Counted from the first letter of the stretch, positions 27,738 through 36,536 are shown. The stretch is 52,959 nucleotides of DNA from Butyrivibrio sp. (GCA_015056565.1 SVGB01000015.1:31988-84946), one strand, 5' to 3'. Made by a program: numbers and translations. The notes: generated by a model from the sequence alone, not told the origin.

Positions 27738-29291
27738 TTACTCCATATAGTGAACACACCATATAGAATGATTATTATTTCCAACAGCACTGATGCAGAA
27801 TGTATTATTACCTGCCTCATCAGTCATGTTGATCATCACACCTTTATATTCTATGCCATCTATGTTAATAGTCACATAGTTGCTGCCATCTTTAACAGTA
27901 TATTCTCCCTTCAAGGCTCCTTCGATCTTTCCGTTTTTAAAAGTGCACTTTACGGGGTTGTTGACCTTGGCATCCACTGAAAGCCCATGATCTAATACAT
28001 AAAAGGTTCCTACAGGATCGCTCTGCTTATAACCTTCTGCAGAAAGAGTCTCACCCGATGTGGCAAAGGGGAATATGCATGGCCATCCATCTTCATTCAT
28101 TGCCATCTGATGAACTCTTACGTTGTGGGTCTCACCTTTGTCAGCATATCTCTGGTGATAAACAATGTAGAGCTTGCCATCCTTGTCCTTAAAGGTTGAC
28201 TGTCCGCCTGGAGCCATGTAGGTCACATCAAGACTTGGCAGTGTGTAGTTGCCCATAAGCTTGGTTCCGTAATCTGCAAAGGCATCCAGATCACCATTTA
28301 TCCCAAGGCTCTTTCCTGACAGATCAGTGTAGGTTCCATCAGGAGTTTCTGAGCGGAGAACCCTTATCTGATAGCCACCATCTGCCTGAAGATTTCCGTA
28401 GGACAAAAAGAGATAGTAATAACCTGTGTCCTCGTCGTAGTGAATGTATGGACCTTCTATAGGATGATGACCGCCGCCAATAAGCCTCTTTCCGTAATAA
28501 GCATCGATCTCTGCATCATCGTCAGTAACAGGATGGATTGGATCTCCAGTCTCTTTATCCAGCTCAAGAAGGAAAATTCCTCCTGACCATGAGCCGTATA
28601 CCATCCACAGCCTGTCATCCTTGTCATAGAACATTGCAGGATCTATGGCATTTGGCCACAACTGGTTGTTAAAACCTGCGGCAGTGATATATCTTTTGCG
28701 TAGCTCCTTGTCCTCTCCCATTATGTCGTAGTAATTGGTCTTGGCTACATCGGGCTTGGTAAAGCCTGAATAGATTATGGTCTTTTCATAGTGGTAGGGG
28801 CCTTTTATATTATCAGAAACCGCCACTGTAATATTGGACTTAATATAAGTAGAAGTTGTGCAGAAGTACATCATGTACTTGCCTGTGGTCTTGTTGTAAA
28901 TGACACTTGGTGCCCACACCGAGTAGCTTCTCTCAGTATTCTTGCCAACATATGAAAATGCATCAAAGGGTTCAACCAAAAGATTATCAAATATCTTGTT
29001 GGCCTTTGTAACCTTGTTGGCCCAGCTCTTCCAGGTGATAAGGTCATCTGAAGTTGCAGCTGTCATGTGGGTTCCGTAACAGTAATAGGTTCCGTCGTCT
29101 CCCACTATTATCTGGGGATCATGTAAAGACCCTGCGGTCTTAACTGACCCTTTTTTGATATCTTCTTCCTTTAGTTCATTTGGCAGCACCGAAGGCTTAC
29201 TGTTTTCCATCGCACATCCTCCAACCATGGAACAGATCAGGAAACCTGCTGCCAGAGTCCCGATCATTCTCTTTATTGTATTCTCTTTCAA
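27738..29291 (-). CDS. GH43 lipoprotein, probable endo-alpha-1,5-L-arabinanase
   Basis: About 517 residues, exported and lipid-anchored (signal MKENTIKRMIGTLAAGFLIC, lipobox VGGC). The five-bladed propeller of GH43 shows SLHDPQIIVGDDGTYYCYGTH (general base Asp), NAIDPAMFYDKDDRLWMVYG (pKa-tuning Asp) and HPIEGPYIHYDEDTGYYY (acid Glu). A C-terminal beta domain (about 415-517) resembles that of two-domain arabinanases such as Abn2. I prefer a TTG start at 29289-29291 because AAGGAG lies ten bases upstream and the signal peptide becomes normal. A reading from the ATG at 29330 adds 13 residues. Confidence 0.88.
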   Translation of the reverse strand: MKENTIKRMIGTLAAGFLICSMVGGCAMENSKPSVLPNELKEEDIKKGSVKTAGSLHDPQIIVGDDGTYYCYGTHMTAATSDDLITWKSWANKVTKANKIFDNLLVEPFDAFSYVGKNTERSYSVWAPSVIYNKTTGKYMMYFCTTSTYIKSNITVAVSDNIKGPYHYEKTIIYSGFTKPDVAKTNYYDIMGEDKELRKRYITAAGFNNQLWPNAIDPAMFYDKDDRLWMVYGSWSGGIFLLELDKETGDPIHPVTDDDAEIDAYYGKRLIGGGHHPIEGPYIHYDEDTGYYYLFLSYGNLQADGGYQIRVLRSETPDGTYTDLSGKSLGINGDLDAFADYGTKLMGNYTLPSLDVTYMAPGGQSTFKDKDGKLYIVYHQRYADKGETHNVRVHQMAMNEDGWPCIFPFATSGETLSAEGYKQSDPVGTFYVLDHGLSVDAKVNNPVKCTFKNGKIEGALKGEYTVKDGSNYVTINIDGIEYKGVMINMTDEAGNNTFCISAVGNNNHSIWCVHYME

Positions 29292-29341
29292 ACTATTATT
29301 TCTCCTTGATGACGGTCGGGTATTGCCCATTTATTGCCATC

Positions 29342-30298
29342 TTATCTAAAACTAAATACCGGCCTGTCTTCATCGGTCCACTTAACAGGCATAAGCCTTG
29401 CATGGCGGTTTGGATTGTACAGCGGATCCCCAACTATCTCCTCATCGCTCCTTGCATGATATACACAGATGTCTGTGCCATCTTCGTCCTTGGTAAAAGA
29501 GTTATGACCCGGGCCATATATTCCCAGCTCCTCGTCAGATTTAAGGACAGGGTATCTTTCTTTTGTCCAGGACCTTGGATCCAAAAGATCTGAATCCTTA
29601 TCTGCGCTCAGCATACCCATGCAGTAAGCCTTTCCGGTTTCGCTGGCTGAGTATGTCAAAAATATCTTATTCCCGCGCTTTAGTACAGCTGGTCCTTCAT
29701 TTACCCAGTATCCCACTCTCTCCCAGTCATAGTCAGGTGTTGTGAGCATAACCTGGACAGTTGCCAGCTTATCTGGAGACTCCATTTTTGCTATGTAGAG
29801 ATTGCTTATCTGCCTTCCGACGCCCACCTTTTCTGCCCAGACGTAGTAGTGATCACCATTGTTCTCAAACACTGTGCCATCAAGTGAAAAAGCTTCAAAA
29901 GAAAAATCGTCTCCATCAGCTCTTTTCATCTTGCCAAGCTCTACCCACTCATCGTTAATTGGATCCTGCCCCTGACACTTAAGTACGTAGGGCCTGATGT
30001 TCCAGATATTGTCCTTATCGCCGCCTGCAAAATAGATATACCAGGCGCCATCCAGGTAATGCAGCTCCGGAGCCCAGATGTGGACGCTCATAGGGCCGTC
30101 ATCGTGCTTGTGCCAGATCTCTTTTTCAGGAGCCAAGGCTAGTTCAGACAGACTCTCCGCCCTTCGAAGCACGATCCCGTCATAGGCAGGGACGGAAGCA
30201 GTAAAATAGTACGTTCCGTCGTCGTGCCTGTAAACGTATGGGTCAGCCCTCTGAAGTATCCAGGGCTCGTTATATTTTAGTAACTTACTTGTATCCAT
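29342..30298 (-). CDS. GH43 exo-alpha-1,5-L-arabinofuranosidase-like enzyme, cytoplasmic
   Basis: A 318-residue single-domain GH43 protein resembling subfamily 26 exo-arabinofuranosidases. Catalytic positions are visible in LQRADPYVYRHDDGTYYFTA (base Asp, about residue 19), FSLDGTVFENNGDHYYVW (Asp) and WVNEGPAVLKRGNKIFLTYS (acid Glu). It has no signal peptide, so it should trim imported arabino-oligosaccharides. AAAGGAAA lies before the ATG. It follows the permease genes directly and precedes the GH43 lipoprotein. Confidence 0.9.
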   Translation of the reverse strand: MDTSKLLKYNEPWILQRADPYVYRHDDGTYYFTASVPAYDGIVLRRAESLSELALAPEKEIWHKHDDGPMSVHIWAPELHYLDGAWYIYFAGGDKDNIWNIRPYVLKCQGQDPINDEWVELGKMKRADGDDFSFEAFSLDGTVFENNGDHYYVWAEKVGVGRQISNLYIAKMESPDKLATVQVMLTTPDYDWERVGYWVNEGPAVLKRGNKIFLTYSASETGKAYCMGMLSADKDSDLLDPRSWTKERYPVLKSDEELGIYGPGHNSFTKDEDGTDICVYHARSDEEIVGDPLYNPNRHARLMPVKWTDEDRPVFSFR

Positions 30299-30332
30299 AA
30301 AAAAGTATTTCCTTTTCCCCTCACATTTTGCA

Positions 30333-31208
30333 TCAGCCCTTAACTGCTCCAGCTGTCATACCATCGATGATGTACTTCTGGAACACAAGGAAGATGATGA
30401 ATATCGGAAGAATACCAAACATTGAACCCGCAATGAGCACATCGTAGTTATTGCCATAAGGGGTAAGAAGAGTATTAAGTCCGATAGGAAGTGTGAACTT
30501 CTCTGCTCCCTTAAGGACCAGCAGTGGCCAAAGGATTGCATTCCAGGAACCCATTGCACACAGGATACCCATTGATGCAAATGCCGGTTTTACCAGTGGC
30601 ATGATGATCTTAACGGAGATGTAGTACTCGTTGGCACCATCGATTCTTGCAGCGCTCAGTAGCTCTTTTGGCAAACCCGTCATATACTGCCTGAAGAAGA
30701 ATATGGTGGAGGCGCTGCAAAGTCCCGTAATTATAACTCCCACGTAGGTGTCGATAAGGCCAAGGGCGATTATCTCCTTGTACATAGGAAGCATCAGGAT
30801 CTCAAAAGGCACCATCATAGTAGCGATAACCAGCGTAAACAGCAGGTTCTGAAGCTTGAAATTGTACATAGTAAGACCGTATGCCACAAAGTAGCAGATA
30901 AGAAGGGTCAATACTACGGACAGTACGGTTATCAGAAGAGAATTCTTGTACCACATAAAGTACTTTCTGCTATCCTGATTGCCACCAAAGAGGTACTTGT
31001 AGTTGGCAAGTGTCATTGTAGTTGGATCAAGATCCAGAGCAAGTCCCTTTCTGATCAGCTCAGTTCCTGGTCTGAATGAAGCCAAAAGACCTGCTATTAC
31101 CGGAAATGAAATGATACCGCAAAGGACTACAAAAAATCCGGTTCCAAGTATTGAACATATAATATGTTTTGGAGTGTGAGAAAGATTCTGATGTGTGTTG
31201 TTTGACAT
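30333..31208 (-). CDS. Carbohydrate ABC transporter permease (MalG/AraQ family)
   Basis: A 291-residue inner-membrane permease with six hydrophobic segments. The EAA loop is LPKELLSAARIDGANEYYI, typical of MalG-type subunits, and the C-terminus QKYIIDGMTAGAVKG is the classic family ending. The ATG at 31206-31208, seven bases from AGGAGG, is chosen over TTG at 31214. With the upstream MalF-type partner and the solute-binding lipoprotein it forms an importer probably for arabino-oligosaccharides. No ATPase is encoded in the cluster. Confidence 0.94.
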   Translation of the reverse strand: MSNNTHQNLSHTPKHIICSILGTGFFVVLCGIISFPVIAGLLASFRPGTELIRKGLALDLDPTTMTLANYKYLFGGNQDSRKYFMWYKNSLLITVLSVVLTLLICYFVAYGLTMYNFKLQNLLFTLVIATMMVPFEILMLPMYKEIIALGLIDTYVGVIITGLCSASTIFFFRQYMTGLPKELLSAARIDGANEYYISVKIIMPLVKPAFASMGILCAMGSWNAILWPLLVLKGAEKFTLPIGLNTLLTPYGNNYDVLIAGSMFGILPIFIIFLVFQKYIIDGMTAGAVKG

Positions 31209-31210
31209 GA

Positions 31211-32107
31211 TCAATCCTCCTCCTTTTTAAATGTTCCGTTGAGAATAAGCTGAGCAAAGTTGATGATGAGCGCAACGACAAGGAGCACTACTCCTACTGC
31301 ACAGGCGTATCCCATATTGTTCTTTTCAATACCACGCTTATACAGGTAACCTACGATGGTAAGGCCTATATTATTTGGTGATGAATTGCCTGCCCATAAC
31401 ATATATGACTCAAGGAACATAGCAAGTCCCGCATATACAGAGATGGTCAGAACATAGATTGTTGTTGGCTTTAAAAGAGGCAGTGTCACATACCAGAACT
31501 TCTGCCATGGTGATGCTCCATCGATGTCAGCCGCTTCATATAAAGATGCATCTATTCCCTTAAGACCCGAAATGAAATAGAGCATATTGACGCCCGTCCA
31601 TCTCCAGCAGCATAAAACAAGAAGCGCCAGCATTCCGGACCAGCCGTTCTTAAGCCACTTGTATGTACCAAAGCCAAGAGCTTCAGAGATAACGTTCATC
31701 TGTCCAGTCTTGTATTCAGAGAACATAAGTCTGAAAAGAGTACCTGAAATAACTACTGAAGTCAGGGCTGGCATGTAAAGAATTGCCTTCCAGACGCCTT
31801 TTGCCTTGACGATATTGGAATCCATTAAAACCGCAAAAAGCATTGGGAACGGGATCAGCAGCAGTAATGTATAGAACATGTACTTCGCACTGTTTGCCAC
31901 AGCGATCATGAACACCTTGTCCTTAAGCAGTTTGGTGTAGTTATCAAAACCGATCCACTCAGTCTTGATGGCACCTATATCCTGGAAGCTCATGGTGAAC
32001 GCCGTTATAAGAGGATAAATCCAGAAAACAAGAAAGCTTGCTATGAACGGCATAACAAAAACGTATGGGGCAACTTTTTGCGAATAGAGGAAATTCTTAC
32101 CTTTCAT
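31211..32107 (-). CDS. Carbohydrate ABC transporter permease (MalF/AraP family)
   Basis: A 298-residue permease. A first membrane helix in PYVFVMPFIASFLVFWIYPL leads to the standard TM core. The EAA loop reads GIDASLYEAADIDGASPWQKF. Six membrane segments and the length match the MalF/UgpA-like type 1 sugar permeases. AAAGGAG lies before the ATG, and an attenuator-like hairpin lies just upstream (32138-32169). Its stop is two bases from the next start. Confidence 0.94.
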   Translation of the reverse strand: MKGKNFLYSQKVAPYVFVMPFIASFLVFWIYPLITAFTMSFQDIGAIKTEWIGFDNYTKLLKDKVFMIAVANSAKYMFYTLLLLIPFPMLFAVLMDSNIVKAKGVWKAILYMPALTSVVISGTLFRLMFSEYKTGQMNVISEALGFGTYKWLKNGWSGMLALLVLCCWRWTGVNMLYFISGLKGIDASLYEAADIDGASPWQKFWYVTLPLLKPTTIYVLTISVYAGLAMFLESYMLWAGNSSPNNIGLTIVGYLYKRGIEKNNMGYACAVGVVLLVVALIINFAQLILNGTFKKEED

Positions 32108-32137
32108 CTTCTACTCCTTTTTATTGACTATTAGAAA

Positions 32138-32169
32138 AGGGGACACCGGAGATCATACCGGCATCCCCT
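32138..32169 (-). terminator. Attenuator-like hairpin between solute-binding protein and permease genes
   Basis: On the minus-strand RNA a 12-bp stem forms between AGGGGATGCCGG and CCGGTGTCCCCT (two G-U pairs, 8-base loop), followed by a short T run. Partial termination here would yield more binding protein than permease, as is usual for ABC importers. Confidence 0.7.
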
Positions 32170-32201
32170 CTGGATCTAACTTAAGAGCATGTCTTATTAA
32201 A

Positions 32202-33629
32202 TCACTGCTCCATGTCTACTGCATCCTGCAGCTCCTGAAGAGCATCATCTACACTGTAATCAGGATCTTCAAGAACCTCGTTAAGTGTTGTTGTGCATAC
32301 ATACTCGTTGATTGTAGGGCTGATAGCTACAACAGAAATCTTACCAATGTTGTCCATTCCGATTTCGTTAAGAACATCGTATGGATAGTTGATGAAGTAA
32401 GCATTGAACTGGTTGTTGTCATCATGAGCGAAGGAATCCTTGTCCCACATAGCTGTGTTACATACGTCGAATCCAAGCTTATCCCAGATGTGCTGCTCAC
32501 CTTCATCTGACATCTTAGCCCAGCAAAGGAACTCTGCTGCAAGCTCTTTGTTCTCAGACTGCTGTGTAACAACTGTACCTGTTCCGCCGATACCTACTGA
32601 GCACTTCTGTCCATCCTGGAATACAGGGCACTTAGCGATGTACCAGTTTCCGGCTTCCTCAGGCATATAGTTTGTGAAACGGCTCATGTACCAAAGTGCC
32701 TTAGGGAATGAAACAATGTTGTGATCCATGATGTTCTGGAATCCAGCCTCAAGGTCTACGTGTCCGTCAGGAGAGATCTCAGCAAGACCACTCTTGAGCC
32801 AGCTCTGCTGCATTGTAAGCATGTTCTTTACAGAATCAAGCTGACAGTTTGCAGGATTCTCAAATCCGCCTGTCCAATCATCGCCGTACTCAGCCATTGC
32901 AAGCCAGAGCCAGTCTGTTCCGCCTGTATCAACTGATGTCCAGTACTTACCTTCTTCGCCGATGGCGTCAACGTACTCTTTTCCAAGAGCCTCGTAGTCT
33001 GACCATGTCTTAACAGCGTCGATCTTAGCGATAACTTCTTCCTGTGAAAGGCCCATAGCCTCTGACATAGCTGCTACGTTATAATACATTGCTGTAGCTC
33101 CAACGTGATAAGGAGCTCCGTAATAATGTCCATCCTCTCCCTGATATGTCTGCATTCTTGCAGGAACCATTGTTGACATATAAGGTGATGCATAATCATC
33201 AAGTGGAACAAGCCACTGATCAAGACCTGCAACAACGTTAGGGAACTGTCCAACCTCTACGTCGCAAATATCAGGAGCACCTGTTCCAGCCTCTAAAGCT
33301 GTAAGGAGCTTGGTGTGCATATCGCCATAAGGATATGTTGTACATGTGATCTCGATTGTTCTGTCAGGGTTCTGCTCGTTCCAAACTTCTGCCATATCTT
33401 TGTAATGCTGGCCGTGAAGTTCTACGAATGTCCACATCTCTAAGTGTGTACCATTTGCATCTCCAAATGTAGCATTGGGAATTTCTTCTGCAGAAGCTTC
33501 TTCTGTAGAAGCTTCAGCTGTCTCTGTAGCACCCTCTGACGTCTCAGTTGCAGCGCCTGATCCGCATCCTGCAAGCAGGCCGGCAACCAGCGCCATGCTC
33601 ATTAAAGAGCTGACCAATTTCTTTTTCAT
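32202..33629 (-). CDS. Sugar ABC transporter substrate-binding lipoprotein
   Basis: A 475-residue lipoprotein. The signal MKKKLVSSLMSMALVAGLLA ends in lipobox LLAGC (Cys22). A linker rich in Glu/Ala/Thr follows. The mature part is a cluster B (MalE/UgpB-like) binding protein, with LEMWTFVELHGQHYKDMAEV at its start and a large C-terminal lobe ending in a helix DDALQELQDAVDMEQ. AGGAGGAAGCAAG precedes the ATG. First gene of the arabinan operon; the ligand is inferred to be arabino-oligosaccharide from the neighbouring GH43, GH51 and GH127 genes. Confidence 0.93.
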   Translation of the reverse strand: MKKKLVSSLMSMALVAGLLAGCGSGAATETSEGATETAEASTEEASAEEIPNATFGDANGTHLEMWTFVELHGQHYKDMAEVWNEQNPDRTIEITCTTYPYGDMHTKLLTALEAGTGAPDICDVEVGQFPNVVAGLDQWLVPLDDYASPYMSTMVPARMQTYQGEDGHYYGAPYHVGATAMYYNVAAMSEAMGLSQEEVIAKIDAVKTWSDYEALGKEYVDAIGEEGKYWTSVDTGGTDWLWLAMAEYGDDWTGGFENPANCQLDSVKNMLTMQQSWLKSGLAEISPDGHVDLEAGFQNIMDHNIVSFPKALWYMSRFTNYMPEEAGNWYIAKCPVFQDGQKCSVGIGGTGTVVTQQSENKELAAEFLCWAKMSDEGEQHIWDKLGFDVCNTAMWDKDSFAHDDNNQFNAYFINYPYDVLNEIGMDNIGKISVVAISPTINEYVCTTTLNEVLEDPDYSVDDALQELQDAVDMEQ

Positions 33630-33676
33630 CTTGCTTCCTCCTTAGAAAGAATAATACCTATCGATTACACGTAAAT

Positions 33677-33704
33677 CATATAGCCCCCACAAAGGGGGTG
33701 TCAA
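33677..33704 (-). promoter_or_regulatory. Promoter of the arabinan ABC/GH operon with a palindromic spacer
   Basis: On the minus strand TTGACA (33699-33704) and TATATG (33677-33682) are 16 bases apart. The spacer itself is a palindrome, CCCCC-TTTGT-GGGGG (33684-33698). A protein bound there would sit between the two boxes. The start falls near 33670, about 40 bases before the gene. Confidence 0.65.
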
Positions 33705-33875
33705 TATTTATTTTAGATTTTCTTGAAGTATTTTAGATAAACGTTGTTATGCACCAAAACAACTGGCGAATTTTGTGCATAATTAATAATTTTGGTTTAG
33801 TTTAGATTTATTTATAGTCAAATATTCCTTAACCACGCCACTTTTTCCACTTAAACGTTTTCAGAAAATAAAAAA

Positions 33876-33893
33876 CTTTAGATATATCTAAAG
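33876..33893. promoter_or_regulatory. Perfect 18-bp palindrome, candidate operator
   Basis: CTTTAGATATATCTAAAG is fully symmetric. It lies about 16 bases upstream of the -35 box of the plus-strand promoter. Its half-site TTTAGAT recurs elsewhere in the divergent region. The shape suits a dimeric winged-helix regulator such as the adjacent ArsR-type protein. Confidence 0.6.
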
Positions 33894-33908
33894 GAAATAT
33901 TGAAATAA

Positions 33909-33936
33909 TTGACTTTTTATCGTGCTATGTTATAGT
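33909..33936 (+). promoter_or_regulatory. Promoter of the ArsR-type regulator and GH43 lipoprotein genes
   Basis: TTGACT (33909-33914) and TATAGT (33931-33936) are 16 bases apart, giving a start near 33943 and a leader of about 60 bases with AAAGGAAC before the ATG at 34004. Confidence 0.6.
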
Positions 33937-34003
33937 AAAATCTGAAGACAAAATGCTAAAGTAAAATAGAAAAATCTAAAATTACCTGCAAAGGAACGAC
34001 AAT

Positions 34004-34933
34004 ATGCTCCATATTGAAAATTTTGAAGACGGGATCGAGCTGTATAAGGCTCTTGGGTCTGAAGTAAGGGTTGAGATCATCAAGCTTCTTATTCAGAATA
34101 AAGGAATGAACATGAACGAGCTTGCTGGCAAGCTCGGAATAACTGCCGGTGCTCTCACTGCACACATCAAAAAACTTGAAAGCTGCGGGCTTGTGTCCAT
34201 TTCCGGAGAAGCTCATGGACATGGCAATCAGAAGATCTGCTCAGTACCTATAGATAAGATACTTATAAACATCGTACCTTCTGAACCCACAGAAAGCCTG
34301 TATCAGACCGAGGTCAAGGTCGGACACTACTCAAGCTACAGCGCTTATCCTACCTGTGGTCTGTCCACCAGCGAGCAGCTCATCGGGGAAGTTGATGATC
34401 CAAGATACTTTGCACATCCTGACAGGTTTAACGCTGATATCCTCTGGTTCACCACCGGATATGTGGAGTACGATATACCCAATTTCATTCCACCAGCTCA
34501 GCGCATCACCCAGCTTGCAATTTCAGTTGAGATTAGCTCGGAAGCCCCTGGAATAAACAGTGACTGGCCCAGCGACATCAGCTTTTTCCTCAACAAGAAG
34601 CTCATCGGAATGTGGACATCACCTGGTGACTTTGGCGATGTACCTGGAATCTTTACTCCTGACTGGTGGTTCCCTAACTGGAATCAGTACGGACTGTTAA
34701 AACTCATAGTTATCAATCGCCACGGAACATTTATCGACGGACTCAAGATCTCAGATGTTTCCATAGACGAATTTGACTTAACCAGCAACAGCAAGATCAA
34801 ATTCCGCTTTGCTGTTGACAAGGATGCCGAGCACCCTGGCGGATTTACCATCTTTGGCAAGACCTTTGGCAACTACGCCCAGGACATCAAGGTAGGCATC
34901 AATTACGTACCACTCAATGAAGAATCTAAATAA
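34004..34933 (+). CDS. ArsR-type winged-helix regulator with a C-terminal beta-rich sensor-like domain
   Basis: A 309-residue regulator. Residues 5-85 form an ArsR-like winged helix (LYKALGSEVRVEIIKLLIQ, then MNELAGKLGITAGALTAHIK and a HGHGNQKI wing). The remaining ~220 residues are rich in aromatic and beta-forming residues (YFAHPDRFNADILWFTTGYV, FTPDWWFPNWNQYG) and look like a jelly-roll sugar-sensing domain; I do not recognise a named family. ArsR proteins normally have about 100 residues, so this is an unusual fusion. Its position next to arabinan genes suggests it senses arabinose or an arabino-oligosaccharide. The 3' end is followed 19 bases later by the GH43 gene. Confidence 0.82.
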   Translation: MLHIENFEDGIELYKALGSEVRVEIIKLLIQNKGMNMNELAGKLGITAGALTAHIKKLESCGLVSISGEAHGHGNQKICSVPIDKILINIVPSEPTESLYQTEVKVGHYSSYSAYPTCGLSTSEQLIGEVDDPRYFAHPDRFNADILWFTTGYVEYDIPNFIPPAQRITQLAISVEISSEAPGINSDWPSDISFFLNKKLIGMWTSPGDFGDVPGIFTPDWWFPNWNQYGLLKLIVINRHGTFIDGLKISDVSIDEFDLTSNSKIKFRFAVDKDAEHPGGFTIFGKTFGNYAQDIKVGINYVPLNEESK

Positions 34934-34952
34934 TCATGGAGACCATATATCA

Positions 34953-36536
34953 ATGATCAACAAGACAATCAAAGGAGCTGCATCTGCCCTGGTGGCTGCA
35001 GTTCTTTTCTTATCCGGATGCGGACAACAAACAGAAGTTTCAGTTAGTGACATTGCACTTGAAAAGGACTCTTTTTACAATCCGATAATTCGTCTTTCTG
35101 ACGACAAAGGAAGGCTTATATATGGCGGCGATCCGGCAGTGTATGTTGACGGAGACACCGTCTATTTGTATACAGGACACGACATGTCTACTGACAAAGA
35201 AGTTGAGGAACGCGCTTATCACATCCCAGAGTACTTCTGCTATTCCTCCAAGGACCTCAAGACCTGGACCGCAGAAGGCGTTGTCATGAACATGCACGAC
35301 GTTGAGTGGGCCAAGGACTCAAAGAGCGCCTGGGCAAGCCAGGTGATCAAGCATTACGATGAAGAGGCCAAAAAAGATCTCTACTATCTGTACTTCTGCT
35401 CCTGGGACAAGACGAGTCGTGGCAAGCAGTCTATTGGAGTTGCTGTTTCCGAGAGCCCCACAGGGCCTTTTACAGATATAGGAGAGCCCATCGTAAGAGG
35501 TATTGTCACCAAGCCTGAGACCAGTGCCTGGAATGATATCGACCCAACAGTCTGGGTGGATACCGATGAAAACGGCAACGAAAAGAGATATCTGGCATGG
35601 GGAAACGGTAAATTCTTTATCTGCGAGCTCAACCCTGACATGATCTCTGTAAAAGACCAGAACGACGATGGCAAGATCACCTCAGGAAGAAACCTTGACG
35701 CAGGAGATATCCTTACTACCCTTAAGGGCTTTACATCCTACACTGAAGCTCCATGGCTCTACAGGAGGCAGGACTCAGAGGGCAACTACTACGGCGACTA
35801 TTACCTGTTTTATGCTTCCGAGTGGAGGGAGTCTCTTGCCTATTCAACAGCAAGTGATCCCATGGCAGATCAGTGGACCGCAGGAAATATCTTCATGAAG
35901 CCAACTGCCACCTGCAACACCAACCATGAAGCTATCTTTGATTTTAATGGCAAGACTTACATGATGTATCATGACGGTGCAAGGCCTGGCGGCAACGGAT
36001 ACAGACGCAGTGCATGTTTGCAGGAGCTTGTCTTTGAAGAGGATGGCAGCATATCTCTGATGGAAGAATCAACAGCAGGGCTATTTGGCAGTACATCGCT
36101 TATAAAGAGCTCTAGCGGTTCATACATAAGCCATGAGCAGTTCACAAACTCCTCAGATGATTCAAGCTACCCATACCTTGATATAAAAATTGGCGAAGAA
36201 TTATCAGGCAGCGATCTGGACCGCCTGTGGGTGATAACAGATGGTAAGTACGACCCTGATAACGAATACCTGGCTTCCATCCAGGCAGAAAATAAGACCG
36301 GACTGTATATAACAGCCGGTCCTGAAGGCAGCATCACTCTTTCACAGGATGTAGATGGATCTGAAGATACAGCCAAAAAACAGACCTTCAAAACCACAAC
36401 ATCTCTAAACGGGAAAGATGGTATGGTCTCATTAGAGAGCACATTTTATGAGGGAATGTATCTGACAGTATCAAATGGGATTCTTACTCTTTCAGACGGG
36501 TCAGATGCTGATGCCAGCACTTTTGTGATCGAGTGA
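34953..36536 (+). CDS. GH43 lipoprotein with C-terminal AbfB-like arabinan-binding domain
   Basis: About 527 residues, exported and lipid-anchored (MINKTIKGAASALVAAVLFL, lipobox LSGC). The GH43 propeller has YGGDPAVYVDGDTVYLYTGH (base Asp), NDIDPTVWVDTDENGN (Asp) and YTEAPWLYRRQ (acid Glu). The last ~140 residues form a repeated beta-trefoil-like region (VSLESTFYEGMYLTVSNGIL), similar to AbfB/CBM42 modules that bind arabinofuranose side chains. The ATG at 34953 is chosen because GGAG lies upstream and the signal peptide is then normal; an earlier ATG at 34917 lacks one. It is probably co-transcribed with the regulator. Confidence 0.88.
   Translation: MINKTIKGAASALVAAVLFLSGCGQQTEVSVSDIALEKDSFYNPIIRLSDDKGRLIYGGDPAVYVDGDTVYLYTGHDMSTDKEVEERAYHIPEYFCYSSKDLKTWTAEGVVMNMHDVEWAKDSKSAWASQVIKHYDEEAKKDLYYLYFCSWDKTSRGKQSIGVAVSESPTGPFTDIGEPIVRGIVTKPETSAWNDIDPTVWVDTDENGNEKRYLAWGNGKFFICELNPDMISVKDQNDDGKITSGRNLDAGDILTTLKGFTSYTEAPWLYRRQDSEGNYYGDYYLFYASEWRESLAYSTASDPMADQWTAGNIFMKPTATCNTNHEAIFDFNGKTYMMYHDGARPGGNGYRRSACLQELVFEEDGSISLMEESTAGLFGSTSLIKSSSGSYISHEQFTNSSDDSSYPYLDIKIGEELSGSDLDRLWVITDGKYDPDNEYLASIQAENKTGLYITAGPEGSITLSQDVDGSEDTAKKQTFKTTTSLNGKDGMVSLESTFYEGMYLTVSNGILTLSDGSDADASTFVIE

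Larger units (their letters stand above)
33630..34003. promoter_or_regulatory. Divergent regulatory region of the arabinan locus
   Basis: A 374-base gene-free stretch between the solute-binding protein gene and the ArsR-type regulator. It holds one promoter in each direction (33677-33704 minus, 33909-33936 plus), a perfect 18-bp palindrome (33876-33893) and scattered TTTAGAT/ATCTAAA half-sites (33712-33718, 33732-33738, 33801-33807, 33974-33980). The repeated half-site is a good candidate for the regulator's binding sequence. Confidence 0.7.

Noticed and set aside
33480..33560. Low-complexity repeats in the solute-binding protein gene (also in phnD near 12380-12480)
   Set aside because: They encode Thr/Glu/Ala-rich linkers after the lipobox, a normal feature of surface lipoproteins in these bacteria, and are not mobile or CRISPR repeats.
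33847..33864. Catabolite-repression (cre) site TTAAACGTTTTCA in the arabinan divergent region
   Set aside because: It matches the CG core and several flanking positions but misses others of the consensus; too weak to list without a genome-wide comparison.
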